Below, one piece after another: positions 1 to 11,138 of a stretch of 64,000 bases of DNA. The stretch spans positions 298,641 to 362,640 of the forward strand of contig NZ_LZGN01000037.1 of the NCBI RefSeq assembly GCF_001690185.1, written 5' to 3'. Both the position numbers and the translations under genes were made by a program. The notes beneath the pieces are model-generated. The model worked only from the letters and a program-made list of their open reading frames with translations, made no database searches and was not told where the DNA came from. The DNA is from Gilliamella sp. wkB308. Lineage in GTDB: Bacteria; Pseudomonadota; Gammaproteobacteria; Enterobacterales; Orbaceae. Numbering within the stretch: position 1 is the stretch's first letter; the number at the start of each line of letters is the position of its first letter.

Positions 1-1262
1 TTTTTATCAGTTACTTTTGCACTAGCTAATAACAGATCAACAACTTGATCTTCTAGTGCTACAGAACGGATATTGTCCATCGCTTTTTTATCTTTGCGGT
101 AATATTCTATCACTTCTTTAGGATCTTCATAAGCCGTTGCTATTTCATCAATCAATGTTTGCACACGAGCCTCATCAGCTTTAAGTTTATTACTTTCAAT
201 GATTTCACTGAATAATAATCCAATACTGACACGTCGTTTTGCTTCAGCTTCAAATAACTCTTTTGGTAGTTCCATTGGTTGTTTAATGTTGCCACCAAAA
301 CGTGATAAAGCCTGCTGACGTAATACATCAACTTCACGATCGATTAACGCAGTTGGAACTTCAATTTCATTATTTTTAACCAATCCGTCGATAACTTGTG
401 ATTTGATTTTGTTACGAATTGTCGCATTAAGTTCACGTGTCATATTTTTACGAACTTCAGCGCGTAAACTTTCGATTGTTCCATCAGCAATACCAAACCG
501 TTTAATAACATCTTCAGTCAGCTCAGGAAGTTCAAGCTCTTCAACTTTTGTCAATGTTGCAGCAAATACAGCTGGTTTACCTTTCAAGTTTTCAGCGTGA
601 TAATCTTCCGGGAAGGTTACATTAATATCAAACGAATCACCCGCTTTATGCCCAATAATTGCATCTTCAAAACCTGGGATCATTCGACCTTGTCCTAAAA
701 CTAATGCAAAATCATTAGCTTTTCCACCTTCAAACTCTTCTCCATCTACTTTACCCACAAAATCTAAAGTCACTCGATTTTGTTCACCTGCAGCTTGTTC
801 TGTTACTTTCCAAGTACCTTGTTGTTTACGTAGTGTTTCAATCATAGTTTCAACATCTGCATCAACAACTTCTGCAACAGGTTTTTCGACTTCAATTTTA
901 TCTAAATCTTTAACTTTAACGTCAGGATAAACTTCGAATTCAACGTCAAATGTGTAATCTTCTCCATTTTTATATTCTTTAGGAGTATAAGTTGGAGCAC
1001 CAGCTGGATTTAATTTTTCTTGAATAATTGCATCAACAAAACTTTTTTGCATTAAATCACTTAATGCTTCTTGTAAAATTGAAGCACCATAACGCTGTTC
1101 AACAAGTTTTAAAGGCACTTTTCCTTTACGGAAACCATCAATCCGAACTTTTTTAGCCGTATTAACTAATTCTTTATCAATAGCTTTTTTAATATTTTCA
1201 GCTTTAATAGTAATTGACAAACGTCGACCTAAACCTTGTGTTGTTTCTACCGAAACTTGCAT
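1..1262 (-). CDS. tig: Trigger factor (partial, C-terminus off the left edge)
   Basis: Ribosome-associated chaperone and peptidyl-prolyl isomerase that meets nascent chains at the exit tunnel. The minus-strand frame opens with an ATG at 1262 and reads [14 protein letters not shown], the usual trigger factor N-terminus. The ribosome-docking signature GFRKGKVP lies near residue 43 and an FKBP-like domain with [17 protein letters not shown] follows. The frame stays open to base 1, so the end of the C-terminal chaperone domain is outside the window. In enterobacteria clpP-clpX-lon follow tig, but that side cannot be seen here. Confidence 0.95.
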   Translation of the reverse strand, partial: MQVSVETTQGLGRRLSITIKAENIKKAIDKELVNTAKKVRIDGFRKGKVPLKLVEQRYGASILQEALSDLMQKSFVDAIIQEKLNPAGAPTYTPKEYKNGEDYTFDVEFEVYPDVKVKDLDKIEVEKPVAEVVDADVETMIETLRKQQGTWKVTEQAAGEQNRVTLDFVGKVDGEEFEGGKANDFALVLGQGRMIPGFEDAIIGHKAGDSFDINVTFPEDYHAENLKGKPAVFAATLTKVEELELPELTEDVIKRFGIADGTIESLRAEVRKNMTRELNATIRNKIKSQVIDGLVKNNEIEVPTALIDREVDVLRQQALSRFGGNIKQPMELPKELFEAEAKRRVSIGLLFSEIIESNKLKADEARVQTLIDEIATAYEDPKEVIEYYRKDKKAMDNIRSVALEDQVVDLLLASAKVTDK

Positions 1263-1371
1263 CTTTATACCTCGGAATTATTGAATATATTCAGCCCATA
1301 AATAAATCATCAATGATATTTGGGCTTAAAAAAATTATAAAATAGGTTGGCATTATACCGACCGAAACTGG

Positions 1372-2400
1372 CTACGTCGAGCTATTTAATAGTTTCTTCT
1401 CAAGTGATTTCAAACGTTTATTTATTTCATCAATATGTAAAACTAATGAAGCGGTTTTTCGCCATATTTTGTTCTCTTGCAATGGAATACCTGATGAATA
1501 GACTCCTGGTTTAGTGATCGGGCGCATAACCATGCCCATTCCAGTCACAGTGACTTGATCACAAATTTCCATATGTCCATTGATTACACTTGCGCCACCA
1601 ATTAAACAATGACGTCCTATAGTCAGACTTCCTGCCATTATTACACCACCAGCAACGGCAGTATGGTCACCTATAATATCATTATGGGCAATTTGACATT
1701 GATTATCAATAATCACCCCATTACCAATCACGGTATCATCAAGTGCACCACGATCTATCGTAGTTGATGCCCCAATTTCGACATTATCACCAATAATAAC
1801 ACGTCCAAGTTGAGGGATTTTAATCCATTTACCTTTGTCGTTCGCATAACCAAATCCATCAGAGCCTATAACGGTTCCAGATTGAATCAGGCAATTTTTA
1901 CCAATAACGCAATTATGATAAACGGTGACATTAGCCCACAATTTAGTGTCGGCACCAATAGTCGTATTTTTTCCTATAAAACAACCTGCTCCAATAATAC
2001 AACCATCCCCTAAATGTACACCGCTTTCAATAACGGCATTGGCACCAATCGAAACATTAGCACCTAATTGAGCGGTAGGGTCGATTACAGCGGAAGGTGC
2101 GATGTCTTTAGCAGGATCAGGTGTTGTATCAAGATATTGTGCTAATTTTGCATAGGCAAGATAAGGATTTTTAACAATCAATGCAGCACCGTGCCAATAC
2201 TTAAGGCTATCTTCAGTCATCACAATAGCAGAAGCTTTACATTCTGCTAATTTGCTTTGCAATTTTTGATCCGCCAAAAAAGTGATTTGCCCAGATACAG
2301 CGCTTTTCATTGAAGCTATACCGGTAATGAGTATATCTGCATTACCGTGTAATTGTGCGTCAAGATAGTTTGCTAGTTGCTCTAAACGACAAGCCAACAT
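1372..2400 (-). CDS. lpxD: UDP-3-O-(3-hydroxyacyl)glucosamine N-acyltransferase
   Basis: Third step of lipid A synthesis: adds the N-linked hydroxyacyl chain to UDP-3-O-acyl-glucosamine in the cytoplasm. The 342-aa product has the LpxD N-terminal uridine-binding domain followed by hexapeptide repeats ([22 protein letters not shown]) forming a left-handed beta helix; the [10 protein letters not shown] segment carries the expected catalytic His. Start ATG overlaps the skp stop by one base (TAATG), so the two are translationally coupled. The fabZ-lpxA-lpxB genes that normally follow are absent; tig lies downstream instead. Confidence 0.95.
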   Translation of the reverse strand: MLACRLEQLANYLDAQLHGNADILITGIASMKSAVSGQITFLADQKLQSKLAECKASAIVMTEDSLKYWHGAALIVKNPYLAYAKLAQYLDTTPDPAKDIAPSAVIDPTAQLGANVSIGANAVIESGVHLGDGCIIGAGCFIGKNTTIGADTKLWANVTVYHNCVIGKNCLIQSGTVIGSDGFGYANDKGKWIKIPQLGRVIIGDNVEIGASTTIDRGALDDTVIGNGVIIDNQCQIAHNDIIGDHTAVAGGVIMAGSLTIGRHCLIGGASVINGHMEICDQVTVTGMGMVMRPITKPGVYSSGIPLQENKIWRKTASLVLHIDEINKRLKSLEKKLLNSST

Positions 2401-2897
2401 TATTTTTTGACCTTTTCCAATACTTTTTCAGTGATATCAACTGCATCAGAGGCAGAAAGTGCTGCTTCGGCTTTCAAAATAAGGTCATATTTTTCAGTAG
2501 CAACAATCTCCTTAACTGCATTTTGAATTTGTTTCAATAATTTTTCTGCTTCTTCATTTTCACGTTTACGATATTTTATTGAAAAATCTTTCGCTTTACT
2601 TTCAAAATCAGCAATTGTTTTATTCAATTTGCTTTTTTCCGATGCAGATAGTGTTGGGCCATCTTTTTTCAAACGAGCACTTGCGTTCTTCGCTTTTTCT
2701 TCTTGATCTTGTAAAGATTTGATTTGTGATTCAAATTCCTTATCTAATGCTTTACCAACGGCTTCCCGTTGAGGCATTTGTTGTAATACAGACATCACAT
2801 CTATAACACCAATTTTTATTTCTGCATTAGCTATACCTGTAAAGAGAAGCGCTGCACTAAGACTAATAATAGATATAATTTTTTTCACTTTTTTCAC
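2400..2897 (-). CDS. skp: Periplasmic chaperone Skp/OmpH
   Basis: Trimeric periplasmic holdase that carries unfolded outer-membrane proteins to the Bam complex. The 165-aa product begins with a signal peptide (hydrophobic [15 protein letters not shown], cleavage after IANA) and continues into the highly charged Lys/Glu-rich coiled coil typical of Skp tentacles. Its place between bamA and lpxD is the classical gammaproteobacterial arrangement. Confidence 0.95.
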   Translation of the reverse strand: MKKVKKIISIISLSAALLFTGIANAEIKIGVIDVMSVLQQMPQREAVGKALDKEFESQIKSLQDQEEKAKNASARLKKDGPTLSASEKSKLNKTIADFESKAKDFSIKYRKRENEEAEKLLKQIQNAVKEIVATEKYDLILKAEAALSASDAVDITEKVLEKVKK

Positions 2898-2919
2898 CTA
2901 TGTGTATTTCATTTAATTA

Positions 2920-2940
2920 CAACATGGTTTTACCATGTTG
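2920..2940 (-). other. Hairpin at the bamA-skp junction
   Basis: Perfect 9-bp inverted repeat (CAACATGGT / ACCATGTTG) with a 3-nt loop. The bamA stop codon (2930-2932) lies across the loop, so the stem includes the last bamA codons. There is no T-run after it in the bamA direction, so it looks like an intercistronic RNA-stability or attenuation element rather than a full terminator. Confidence 0.5.
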
Positions 2941-5353
2941 AACCTATGTTAAACTGGAATTGTTGAGACGAATCGCCGTCATATTTCTTAAGCGGTATTG
3001 CGTAAGAAAATACTAATGGTCCAAGTGGTGACATCCACTGTACTGCAAGACCTAGCGAAACTCGTATATTTGAAGGAGAACTGTAATCATGCAAATGATT
3101 ACCTTTTAAGTTCCATTCGGTATCCCAAACCGTACCTGCATCAACAAAGAACGATGTTCGAATACTATCGGAATACTTTTCACTAATAAATGGCGTTGGA
3201 ACAATTAATTCAGCACTTGCAAACGCTAATGCATTACCGCCTACCGCATCTTTAGATTCTACACATCCTGAAGTATTATTTAAATTACTACAGTTTGCTC
3301 TATTAAAATAGACTGCTTTAGGCCCAACAGTATTGGATTTAAATCCACGAAGAACGGTCGAACCACCTGCATAGAAGTTTTCATAAAATGGTAGCTGTTT
3401 TCCACCAAAACCATTTCCATAACCTAATCGACCACGCGTTAAGAATACCCAATTATGATCACTATCAAGAGGATAATAAAAAGATGCATCTGCAACCACT
3501 TTATAGAAGCGGTTATCAAATATTGGAGCCGTAATTTTTGCGTTAGCCGATACTTTTAAACCTTCTGTAGGGAAATAACCACGATTTAATGAATTATATG
3601 TCCAATTCGCATTTAATAATAAATCATTGGTATTATAGGTCATGGAGTGTTTATTTTTAGTGTTTTCCCCCATTGAATGGAAGTAACGCCACATACCATA
3701 TTGTGGTTTCATATCGGATAATTTCCGATTAGCATACTCACTACCAAAACGAATAAAATTATTTTCACTAATTGGGAAACCTAAATTAGCTGATGCACCC
3801 CATAACTTACTTGAATAAACAGATTCATCATCATCATCATCTGCTTTATAAGTATTGTAATAAATACTTCCGCCTAAGCTCACCCCATCAATCGTAAAGT
3901 AAGGATTTACAACTGATATCGATGCAGTTTTATCGGTATTTGTCGTATTTACATCGAATGAAACACTATTACCCGTACCTAACCAGTTATCTTGCGAAAT
4001 ACCAGCATTAAAACTAATACCACTATCAGAACCAATACCCACACCAAGTTTGATGCTTCCTGTGTTACGCTCCGTGACTTTATAAGTAATATCAACTTGA
4101 TCTTCAGCTCCTGGAACACGCTCAGTTTCAACATCTACTGATTCAAAAAATCCTAATCGACTTAAGCGATCTTTACCTAGTTCTACAAGTCCATTACTCA
4201 GCCAAGAACCTTCCATTTGACGAAGTTCACGACGGATAACACCTTCACTTGTTATGGTATTACCTTCTATGTTGATATTACGGACATAATAACGTGGCCC
4301 AACATCAACAAACATAATTAATTTTACGGTATGCGTTGAATCATCCATTTCAGGTTGAATACTGACTTTTGGATAAGCATAACCAAAATTTGCAAGTAGC
4401 TGTTTTACATTATCTTCAATATCAGTAATTTTTTTACCATTATACAAATCACCTGTCGAAACACGTTCTTTTGCTATTTTAGTAATCGCATCCTTATGTC
4501 CGGCAAAATCCCCTTTGAAGTCAAAATCAGATAATTTATATTGTTCACCTTCATGAATATTGATAGTGACATAAATACCTTTTTTATCTGGCGTTAAACT
4601 GACTTGAGTGGATTCAATATTGAAACGTGCATAGCCTCGATTTAAGTAGAAGCTTTGTAATTCATCTAAATCAGAAGCTAATTTTTGTTTTTGATATTTG
4701 CGATCGCCAAGCATGTTCCACCACGGCACTTCATCTCGCAGTGAAAAGCGTGAAATTAGCTCTTCGGACGAAAATGCCTTAGCCCCGACAATGTTGATTT
4801 GATCGATTAACGCTGATTTACCTTCTGCGACAACTAGCTTTAAATCAACGCGGTTACGAGATAATGGTGTGACAACAGCTTTAATTCGAGCATTATATTT
4901 ACCGACGCTATAATAAAAATCTTCTAGCCCTTTTTCCATGGCAGAAAGCATGGTTCTATCAAGTGCGTCGCCTTCCCGAATACCAGAGCTATCTAAATTC
5001 TTTTTCAGCATATCATCTTTAATTGATTTATTACCTGAAAAAGTAATACTCGCAATGGTTGGACGCTCTTCAACATGAATGATTAAGCTATTACCATCTC
5101 TAGAAATAGTAATATTATCGAAGTTTCCACTCGAATAAAGTGATTTAACAATATGCCCCAAATCAGACTCACTGACATAATCACCAACTTGGATTGGCAT
5201 ATCAAGCAATGCTGCCCCTTGAGTTACCCGTTGTAATCCTTCAAATTTGATTTCTTTTACTACAAAATCATCAACACAAAATGCATTGGAACTATATACT
5301 GCTGTTGTGCTAAACAGCAAAGATGCTATAAGTAATTTATTTATTTTTTTCAT
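2930..5353 (-). CDS. bamA: Outer membrane assembly factor BamA
   Basis: Omp85-family insertase, core of the Bam complex that folds beta-barrel proteins into the outer membrane. The 807-aa product has a signal peptide, five N-terminal POTRA repeats (roughly residues 30-430, beginning [13 protein letters not shown]) and a C-terminal 16-strand barrel with the conserved VLRGF segment of the lid loop ([12 protein letters not shown]). It ends in an aromatic residue (GSTW), as needed for barrel recognition. It follows rseP and precedes skp, as in most gammaproteobacteria. Confidence 0.97.
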   Translation of the reverse strand: MKKINKLLIASLLFSTTAVYSSNAFCVDDFVVKEIKFEGLQRVTQGAALLDMPIQVGDYVSESDLGHIVKSLYSSGNFDNITISRDGNSLIIHVEERPTIASITFSGNKSIKDDMLKKNLDSSGIREGDALDRTMLSAMEKGLEDFYYSVGKYNARIKAVVTPLSRNRVDLKLVVAEGKSALIDQINIVGAKAFSSEELISRFSLRDEVPWWNMLGDRKYQKQKLASDLDELQSFYLNRGYARFNIESTQVSLTPDKKGIYVTINIHEGEQYKLSDFDFKGDFAGHKDAITKIAKERVSTGDLYNGKKITDIEDNVKQLLANFGYAYPKVSIQPEMDDSTHTVKLIMFVDVGPRYYVRNINIEGNTITSEGVIRRELRQMEGSWLSNGLVELGKDRLSRLGFFESVDVETERVPGAEDQVDITYKVTERNTGSIKLGVGIGSDSGISFNAGISQDNWLGTGNSVSFDVNTTNTDKTASISVVNPYFTIDGVSLGGSIYYNTYKADDDDDESVYSSKLWGASANLGFPISENNFIRFGSEYANRKLSDMKPQYGMWRYFHSMGENTKNKHSMTYNTNDLLLNANWTYNSLNRGYFPTEGLKVSANAKITAPIFDNRFYKVVADASFYYPLDSDHNWVFLTRGRLGYGNGFGGKQLPFYENFYAGGSTVLRGFKSNTVGPKAVYFNRANCSNLNNTSGCVESKDAVGGNALAFASAELIVPTPFISEKYSDSIRTSFFVDAGTVWDTEWNLKGNHLHDYSSPSNIRVSLGLAVQWMSPLGPLVFSYAIPLKKYDGDSSQQFQFNIGSTW

Positions 5354-5378
5354 TGTAAATGTTTATAACCTCATTCCA

Positions 5379-6698
5379 TCACAATCGTAAAACATCATTA
5401 AATAGTGCAATCCCCATTATTACCAGTAAAAAAGCAAATCCGAAACGATAAAAACGTTCTTTTGCTTTAATTGATAGACTTTTACCTTTTATTTTCTCAA
5501 ACAATAAAAAAATAAGGTGCCCACCATCTAGCATTGGTAATGGAACAAGATTGATTACCCCCAGACTTATACTAATAAATGCCAGAAAATATAAGTAAGG
5601 CGTGAAACCATAACTTGCTGTTTGCCCTGCGCTTTTTGCTATTGTTATTGGTCCTGATAAATGATTAAGTCCAATAACACCTGTTACTAACTGATAAAAA
5701 GAACGAATTGTTAACTGAGTGGTTAACACTGTTTGTTCTAATCCTTTGCCAAACCCTTCTAAACATCCATACTGCTTAATGACTGCTTCCGAGGTAGGAT
5801 ATAGCCCCGCAATACCTTCACCATTTGCCTGTATTGACGGCATTAAATCAAGGTAAAGATTTTTATTTTCACGCTCAATTTTTAATCTTATTAGATCACC
5901 TTTCTTTATTATAGCTGAAAAATCATTCCAATCTACATAAGGGTGTTCATTATAACTTAGAATCTTATCACCAACTTGTAAACCCGCTTTTTCGGCAGCT
6001 GAATTTGGTATAATTTTACTCACAATTGGATAAATTTCCAGTGTTTTAGGTAACAATCCAAAGGTCTTTATTGCTGATTCTTTTTCAATATCGAAATACC
6101 AATGACGAATATCAACACGTTGACTAACTTCTTTTTGATGATTATTACCAGCATTAATCAAATAGGTAATCGTCACATCATCTTGTCCTAAAATAGACAT
6201 TAATGCAAAATTTACATCATTCCAACTTTCAATCTGTATATTATTAATCTTTTTTAACTCTGCTCCAGAAGGGATATTCACTGTCGCAACAGGTGTATCG
6301 GGTATTGTACTGCCTATTTTAACCGGATAGGTAACAACACCAAGCATAAAAATTATCCAATATAGAATGAAAGCTAAAATAAAGTTAGCAAATGGGCCTG
6401 CAAATATAATTGCTGCTCGTTGCCATATCTTTTTTTTATCAAAAACCTGTTTTTCTTCGTCGGTTGATAAGTTTTTTGCATTTCCGTCCAGCATTCTAAC
6501 ATAACCACCTAGTGGAATCATAGCAATGACAAATTCTGTTCCACCTGAAAACTTATGTGACCATATTTTTTTTCCAAATCCAATGGAAAAACATTCAACC
6601 CGAACGCCACATAGCCTTGCCACGAAAAAATGCCCAAATTCGTGTACTGTAACTAATATACTAATGGTAATGATAAATAACAACAGAGACCAAAGCAA
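5379..6698 (-). CDS. rseP: Sigma-E protease RseP (site-2 protease)
   Basis: Inner-membrane zinc metalloprotease that cleaves RseA and remnant signal peptides in the envelope stress response. The zinc-binding HEFGH motif is in the first membrane helix (near residue 19), PDZ-type sequence is in the periplasmic middle (NSAAEKAGLQVGDKI), and the second metal-ligand motif MLDGGH lies near the C-terminus. At 439 aa it is close to the E. coli length. It is tightly packed between cdsA and bamA. Confidence 0.96.
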   Translation of the reverse strand: MLWSLLLFIITISILVTVHEFGHFFVARLCGVRVECFSIGFGKKIWSHKFSGGTEFVIAMIPLGGYVRMLDGNAKNLSTDEEKQVFDKKKIWQRAAIIFAGPFANFILAFILYWIIFMLGVVTYPVKIGSTIPDTPVATVNIPSGAELKKINNIQIESWNDVNFALMSILGQDDVTITYLINAGNNHQKEVSQRVDIRHWYFDIEKESAIKTFGLLPKTLEIYPIVSKIIPNSAAEKAGLQVGDKILSYNEHPYVDWNDFSAIIKKGDLIRLKIERENKNLYLDLMPSIQANGEGIAGLYPTSEAVIKQYGCLEGFGKGLEQTVLTTQLTIRSFYQLVTGVIGLNHLSGPITIAKSAGQTASYGFTPYLYFLAFISISLGVINLVPLPMLDGGHLIFLLFEKIKGKSLSIKAKERFYRFGFAFLLVIMGIALFNDVLRL

Positions 6699-6713
6699 AG
6701 TTAATTACCTTAT

Positions 6714-7556
6714 TTAAAATAAATTGAAAGATAATGCTGCAAAAATAGGCACTGCAGCAGTCAAACTATCAATACGATCTAAAATACCGCCATGTCCAGG
6801 GATTAAATTTCCACTATCTTTGATGCCTGCTTCACGTTTGAACATGCTTTCAGTTAAATCACCTAATGCTGATGCAAAAATAGCGAATAAAGAACTCATA
6901 ATAAAACTGGTCAAATTAATTGAAATAAATCCAGTAAAATAGGCAATAAAACTAATAACAATGGCAACAATCACACCGCCAATAAATCCCTCTAAAGTTT
7001 TACCGGGTGAAACTTTTGGTGCTAATTTGCGTTTCCCCATACTGCGCCCAACAAAATAAGCGCCAGTATCTGTTGCCCAGACTAAAATAAAGACATATAA
7101 CAGACAATAAGCGCCGGTATAAGTATTCGCATTATAATTAATCATTCTAAGTTCGATCATCCCAATAAAAAAAGGAACGATAGTAAAAAAAGCAAATACT
7201 AATTTTGCAGTGATAGAACCACGCCAATATTTAGCCGTATTTGGGTAGGTAAGAACTAAAAATAGTGCAACCAACCACCAACATAACGAAAGTAATAATA
7301 ATCCTGAATATAACTTCAATTTTGCAACAATCGGAATGGGTAATAGATAGAGTAAACTTAATAAAATAATAACGACCAAAGCAAATATAACCCTTTGCTG
7401 TTTTTGGGTTATTGCTAAAAACTGCGACCACTCAAACGCTGCAAGACCACAAACAAAAATCATAATATAGGTAAAGAGTGATAATGGCGCGAAAAAAAGT
7501 GTAATTATAACAATAGGTATTAGAATAATAGCAGCTAAAATACGGTGAATTAACAT
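6714..7556 (-). CDS. cdsA: Phosphatidate cytidylyltransferase
   Basis: Integral membrane enzyme making CDP-diacylglycerol from phosphatidate and CTP, the branch point of phospholipid synthesis. The 280-aa product is strongly hydrophobic with about eight membrane segments and ends with the family signature: [13 protein letters not shown], then [12 protein letters not shown]. It overlaps uppS by 7 nt, so expression of the two is likely coupled. Confidence 0.95.
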   Translation of the reverse strand: MLIHRILAAIILIPIVIITLFFAPLSLFTYIMIFVCGLAAFEWSQFLAITQKQQRVIFALVVIILLSLLYLLPIPIVAKLKLYSGLLLLSLCWWLVALFLVLTYPNTAKYWRGSITAKLVFAFFTIVPFFIGMIELRMINYNANTYTGAYCLLYVFILVWATDTGAYFVGRSMGKRKLAPKVSPGKTLEGFIGGVIVAIVISFIAYFTGFISINLTSFIMSSLFAIFASALGDLTESMFKREAGIKDSGNLIPGHGGILDRIDSLTAAVPIFAALSFNLF

Positions 7557-8281
7557 GATTGCTCCTCCGCTAAAATACCCCCAAAACGACGATCTCGGGT
7601 ATTAAAATCACTGATTGCTTGATCAAATAACGCCTGATCGAAATCCGGCCATAAGGTATCAGTAAAATAAAGTTCAGCATAAGCAATTTGCCATAATAAA
7701 AAATTACTTATTCTGTATTCACCACCAGTACGAATAACTAAATCAACATCAGGAAAATCACCCATTGACATTTCTAACCCCAAACGTTCCTCAGTAATAT
7801 CATCTATCATCAACTCACCATGTTTTACTTGTATAGCTATATTGCGGGCTGATTGTAATATATCCCAGCGTCCGCCATAGTTAGCGGCAATATTTAATAC
7901 CAGTCCCGAATTATTTTTAGTTAATGCCTCTGCATTAACTATCATCGTTTGAAGTTGCTCATTAAAACGCGAAATATCCCCAATGATATTCAAACGAATA
8001 TTATTTTTATGTAAACTTTTTGTTTCTCGGTTTAATGCATAAATAAAAAGCGAAAGTAAAGATGACACTTCATTGGATGAGCGTTTCCAATTTTCACTAC
8101 TAAACGCATATAAGGTTAGTACTTTGATACCAATGGTTGCGGCATAACTCACAATTTTACGCACAGCTTTCAAACCGGCACGATGACCAAATGCTCGTAA
8201 TTGATTTTGTTTTTTTGCCCAGCGACCATTTCCATCCATAATTATAGCCACATGACTTGGAATACATCTTTCTTGTGTCAT
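7550..8281 (-). CDS. uppS: Undecaprenyl diphosphate synthase
   Basis: Cytoplasmic cis-prenyltransferase making the C55 lipid carrier for peptidoglycan and O-antigen synthesis. The N-terminal MDGNGRWAK motif holds the catalytic Asp, and [19 protein letters not shown] is the isopentenyl-diphosphate binding region. Length (243 aa) is normal. It heads the uppS-cdsA-rseP-bamA-skp-lpxD run; the frr and dxr genes often found upstream are missing and crp lies there instead. Confidence 0.95.
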   Translation of the reverse strand: MTQERCIPSHVAIIMDGNGRWAKKQNQLRAFGHRAGLKAVRKIVSYAATIGIKVLTLYAFSSENWKRSSNEVSSLLSLFIYALNRETKSLHKNNIRLNIIGDISRFNEQLQTMIVNAEALTKNNSGLVLNIAANYGGRWDILQSARNIAIQVKHGELMIDDITEERLGLEMSMGDFPDVDLVIRTGGEYRISNFLLWQIAYAELYFTDTLWPDFDQALFDQAISDFNTRDRRFGGILAEEQSC

Positions 8282-8337
8282 GTAATATCTCGCGTTATAT
8301 CAATCATGTTTTGACTAAATTTCGTAATATTTTTCAA

Positions 8338-8970
8338 TTATCGTGTACCATAAACGACAATCGTTTTACCGTGTGCAGAGATGAGATGCTGATCTTCAAG
8401 CATTTTTAAAATTCGTCCTACTGTTTCTCGTGAACAACCAACTATCTGACCTATTTCTTGACGAGTAATTTTGATTTGCATGCCATCCGGATGCGTCATC
8501 GCATCGGGCTGTTTTGCTAAATTTAACAAAGTTTGTGCAATACGACCAGCAACATCAAGAAAAGCTAAATTACTGACTTTTTCTGAAGTCACTTGTAAAC
8601 GACTTGCCATTTGGCTTGCCAATCGCATCAAAATATCAGGATTAACTTGTACAAGTTGTCTAAATTTTTTGTACGATATTTCAGCCACTTCGCAACTTGT
8701 TTTCGCTTTAACCCAAGCACTTCGTTCTGTGCCTTCTTCAAAAAGTCCTAATTCGCCCAAAAACTGACCTTGATTTAAGTAAGACAAAATCATTTCATTG
8801 CCTTCATCATCTTTGATTAAAACCGCAACAGAACCTTTAACAATGTAATAGAGAGTTTCGGCTTTTTCACCTTGGTGAATCAGGGTACTTTTAGCTGGAT
8901 ATTTATGAATATGGCAATGAGACAAAAACCATTCCAACGTTGTATCCGATTGTTGCTTACCGATAATCAT
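8338..8970 (-). CDS. crp: cAMP receptor protein
   Basis: Global regulator that binds cAMP and activates catabolic promoters. The 210-aa product has the same length as E. coli CRP. The cyclic-nucleotide pocket contains [20 protein letters not shown] (Glu, Arg and Ser contacts), followed by the dimer helix and a C-terminal helix-turn-helix ([19 protein letters not shown]) nearly identical to the E. coli recognition helix. It appears monocistronic, with a 56-bp gap to uppS. Confidence 0.97.
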   Translation of the reverse strand: MIIGKQQSDTTLEWFLSHCHIHKYPAKSTLIHQGEKAETLYYIVKGSVAVLIKDDEGNEMILSYLNQGQFLGELGLFEEGTERSAWVKAKTSCEVAEISYKKFRQLVQVNPDILMRLASQMASRLQVTSEKVSNLAFLDVAGRIAQTLLNLAKQPDAMTHPDGMQIKITRQEIGQIVGCSRETVGRILKMLEDQHLISAHGKTIVVYGTR

Positions 8971-9326
8971 TCAGTCCTCTCTATACTATTTTGCAATTTA
9001 CAACTTGTACACTATAACAAAATTACACAATAAATTATATACTCACAATTAAGATAATCCGTTTTTTATTATTGATAAATCGTTGTTATATCACTTATTA
9101 TATCTACAATATCAGGACTAAATATTTAAGTTTAATTTTTACACAATTTTTGGAAGACAACGATGAAAAATGGATTCGTGAATTTAATTTAAACAACAAT
9201 TAAATAGTTATGAAAAATTAATTAGTCAAAAAGTATATTGATTGAATTCTAATTATAATCTAACCAACGTGATGATAAAGTAAGTCATCGTAAGCAATAT
9301 CAATAACCAATGAAACAACCTAAGCA
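8971..9326. other. Intergenic region crp-dusC
   Basis: This 356-bp AT-rich stretch must contain the crp promoter (minus strand). I see no clear CRP self-site (TGTGA-N6-TCACA), tRNA or strong terminator. A plus-strand frame ending near 9202 reads FLEDNDEKWIREFNLNNN at its end, but it has no convincing start and no homology I recognise. Confidence 0.5.
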
Positions 9327-10289
9327 TCAAAATTGCTGTGATTGATCTGTGATTCGCTTTAAATGTTCTGAAATCTCTTTTTGCGTTTTTAGTGTCCTAA
9401 TTTGACTGAGTAAATCTGATGCAGGTGCATAGTATTGCCGAAAATAAGCAAGCCACTGTTTAATGCGTGCTGAGTGATATAACGGTTTCACATCCTCTAT
9501 CGTCGTTGTTGCGTAACGCATTAATATTTGTAATACATTTTTCCAGCTTAATGGCGCTTCATTAAAACGTATTATATTCGCTAAATTTGGTATCGTTAAT
9601 ATTCCGCGACCTAGCATAATATCGCTTGTTTGGCTCTGTCTTACACAATCTTGCGCATGTTGTATAGAGAAAATCTCACCATTGGCTATGATCGGAATAT
9701 TGACCCGCTGCTTAATATTTCCTATTGTCTGCCAATCAATTTTATCGGCTTGATAACCGTCCACTTTAGTTCGACCATGAATAACCAACTCATTTGCACC
9801 AGCAAGTGCAATGGCGTCAGCAATTTCATAACAGAAAGATTTATCCGCCCAACCTAAACGAATCTTAACGGATAATATTTCGGATGTCCCCATTGCCTGT
9901 CTGACTTGCTGAACAATGTTGAAAATTTGATCCGGATATTGCAATAGATATGCGCCACCATGACTACCAACGACGGTTTTAGCAGGACAGCCAAAATTAA
10001 TATCTATCCCATGCGAGCCTAATTCAATTGCTTTAACGGCATTTTCTGCCATCCACTCAGGTGATTGCCCAAGAATCTGCACACGAACTGGAGTACCGGA
10101 TGCCGTTTTTCCGCCATGATGTAGCTCGGGACAAAGTCGATAAAAAGTTCGATTGGATAATTTATGATGGGTGATGCGCACAAATTCGGTCACGCAATAA
10201 TCTAATACATTTATTTCAGTCAAAATTTGCCGAACATGATAATCAAGTACCCCTTCCATTGGCGCTAAAATAATACGATCGATGTTCAT
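9327..10289 (-). CDS. dusC: tRNA-dihydrouridine(16) synthase
   Basis: FMN-dependent enzyme reducing uridine 16 in the tRNA D-loop. The 320-aa TIM-barrel protein has the Dus hallmarks: APMEGV at the start, DINFGCPAKTV with the catalytic Cys, and an HGRTK phosphate-binding segment. The opening MEGVLDYHVR and overall length match DusC better than DusA or DusB. It lies 8 bp downstream of moeB and is probably cotranscribed. Confidence 0.9.
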   Translation of the reverse strand: MNIDRIILAPMEGVLDYHVRQILTEINVLDYCVTEFVRITHHKLSNRTFYRLCPELHHGGKTASGTPVRVQILGQSPEWMAENAVKAIELGSHGIDINFGCPAKTVVGSHGGAYLLQYPDQIFNIVQQVRQAMGTSEILSVKIRLGWADKSFCYEIADAIALAGANELVIHGRTKVDGYQADKIDWQTIGNIKQRVNIPIIANGEIFSIQHAQDCVRQSQTSDIMLGRGILTIPNLANIIRFNEAPLSWKNVLQILMRYATTTIEDVKPLYHSARIKQWLAYFRQYYAPASDLLSQIRTLKTQKEISEHLKRITDQSQQF

Positions 10290-10297
10290 TGTGTTAC

Positions 10298-11059
10298 CTA
10301 TATTTTATTACTGTTACCACAAACCTGACAATCTGGCTGTTTAGACAAAGATACGTGATTAAATTGCATACTTTTTGCATCAATCATCAGTACACGTCCA
10401 ACCAAAGGTTGACCATAATCAGTCAAAACTTTAATTGCCTCTAATGCCTGCATTGAACCAAACATGCCAACTAAAGGCGCCATCACCCCTGCTTCAATAC
10501 AAGTCAGTTGATCCTGCCCAAACAATCGACTTAAACAGTGATAACAAGGCTCATTTGCTTGATAAGTAAAAGTCGTTAATATGCCCTCCATTCGAATTGC
10601 AGCACCTGACACTAACGGTTTTTTTACTTGGAAACAGCAGCGGTTTATCTGTTCTCTGGAAGATAAATTATCGGTACAATCAATGACAAGATTATGTTGT
10701 TTTATAAGGGAAGTTAACGAAACATCATCTAGTTTTTGATTGATAGTATCGATTTCAATATCAGAATTCATTTTGATTAATGTTTGTTTCGCTACATCTA
10801 CTTTGAGTTGCTTAATATCTTGATGCGTATATAAAATTTGACGATTTAAATTGGATTCTGATACGGTATCAAAATCAACTAGCGTCAATTTACCTATACC
10901 TGCACGGCTCAAATAAAGCGAAGCTGTGCACCCCAAACCGCCTAGCCCGATGATCAATACCGCACTATTTTTTAACATTTGCTGTTTATCGATATCAAAG
11001 CCTAGTAAGGAAATTTGCCTGTCATAACGAAGTAATTCTTGATCGGTTAGTGCTAGCAT
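10298..11059 (-). CDS. moeB: Molybdopterin-synthase adenylyltransferase
   Basis: E1-like enzyme that adenylates the MoaD C-terminus in molybdenum cofactor synthesis. The 253-aa product carries the nucleotide loop GLGGLG, an Arg-rich NLNRQ segment, DCTDN, and zinc-binding pairs (CYHC near residue 172 and CQVCG at the end). TCIEAGVMAP includes the conserved Cys. Resemblance to E. coli MoeB is close through the whole length; ThiF is the main alternative. No other molybdopterin gene is in the window. Confidence 0.9.
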   Translation of the reverse strand: MLALTDQELLRYDRQISLLGFDIDKQQMLKNSAVLIIGLGGLGCTASLYLSRAGIGKLTLVDFDTVSESNLNRQILYTHQDIKQLKVDVAKQTLIKMNSDIEIDTINQKLDDVSLTSLIKQHNLVIDCTDNLSSREQINRCCFQVKKPLVSGAAIRMEGILTTFTYQANEPCYHCLSRLFGQDQLTCIEAGVMAPLVGMFGSMQALEAIKVLTDYGQPLVGRVLMIDAKSMQFNHVSLSKQPDCQVCGNSNKI

Positions 11060-11106
11060 AGGGAATCATCATCGTGATTAATCATAAAGAATCTATTATA
11101 GCAGAA

Positions 11107-11130
11107 ACTTGGCACAGCAATGTGCCAAGT
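11107..11130 (-). terminator. Terminator hairpin after the M20 amidohydrolase gene
   Basis: Perfect 10-bp stem (ACTTGGCACA / TGTGCCAAGT) with a GCAA loop, 8 bp past the amidohydrolase stop. In the minus-strand direction it is followed by TTTCTGC, a weak T-run. Confidence 0.65.
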
Positions 11131-11138
11131 CATTAACA

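Noticed and set aside
1290..1335. Imperfect hairpin (AGCCCA / TGGGCT) between tig and lpxD as a terminator
   Set aside because: The T-run lies on the wrong side for lpxD transcription and the loop is long; it could belong to the tig promoter region, so no call was made.
9073..9202. Plus-strand open frame between dusC and crp
   Set aside because: No start codon with a ribosome site, composition of random AT-rich DNA, and no recognisable family; only the last 18 residues look protein-like.
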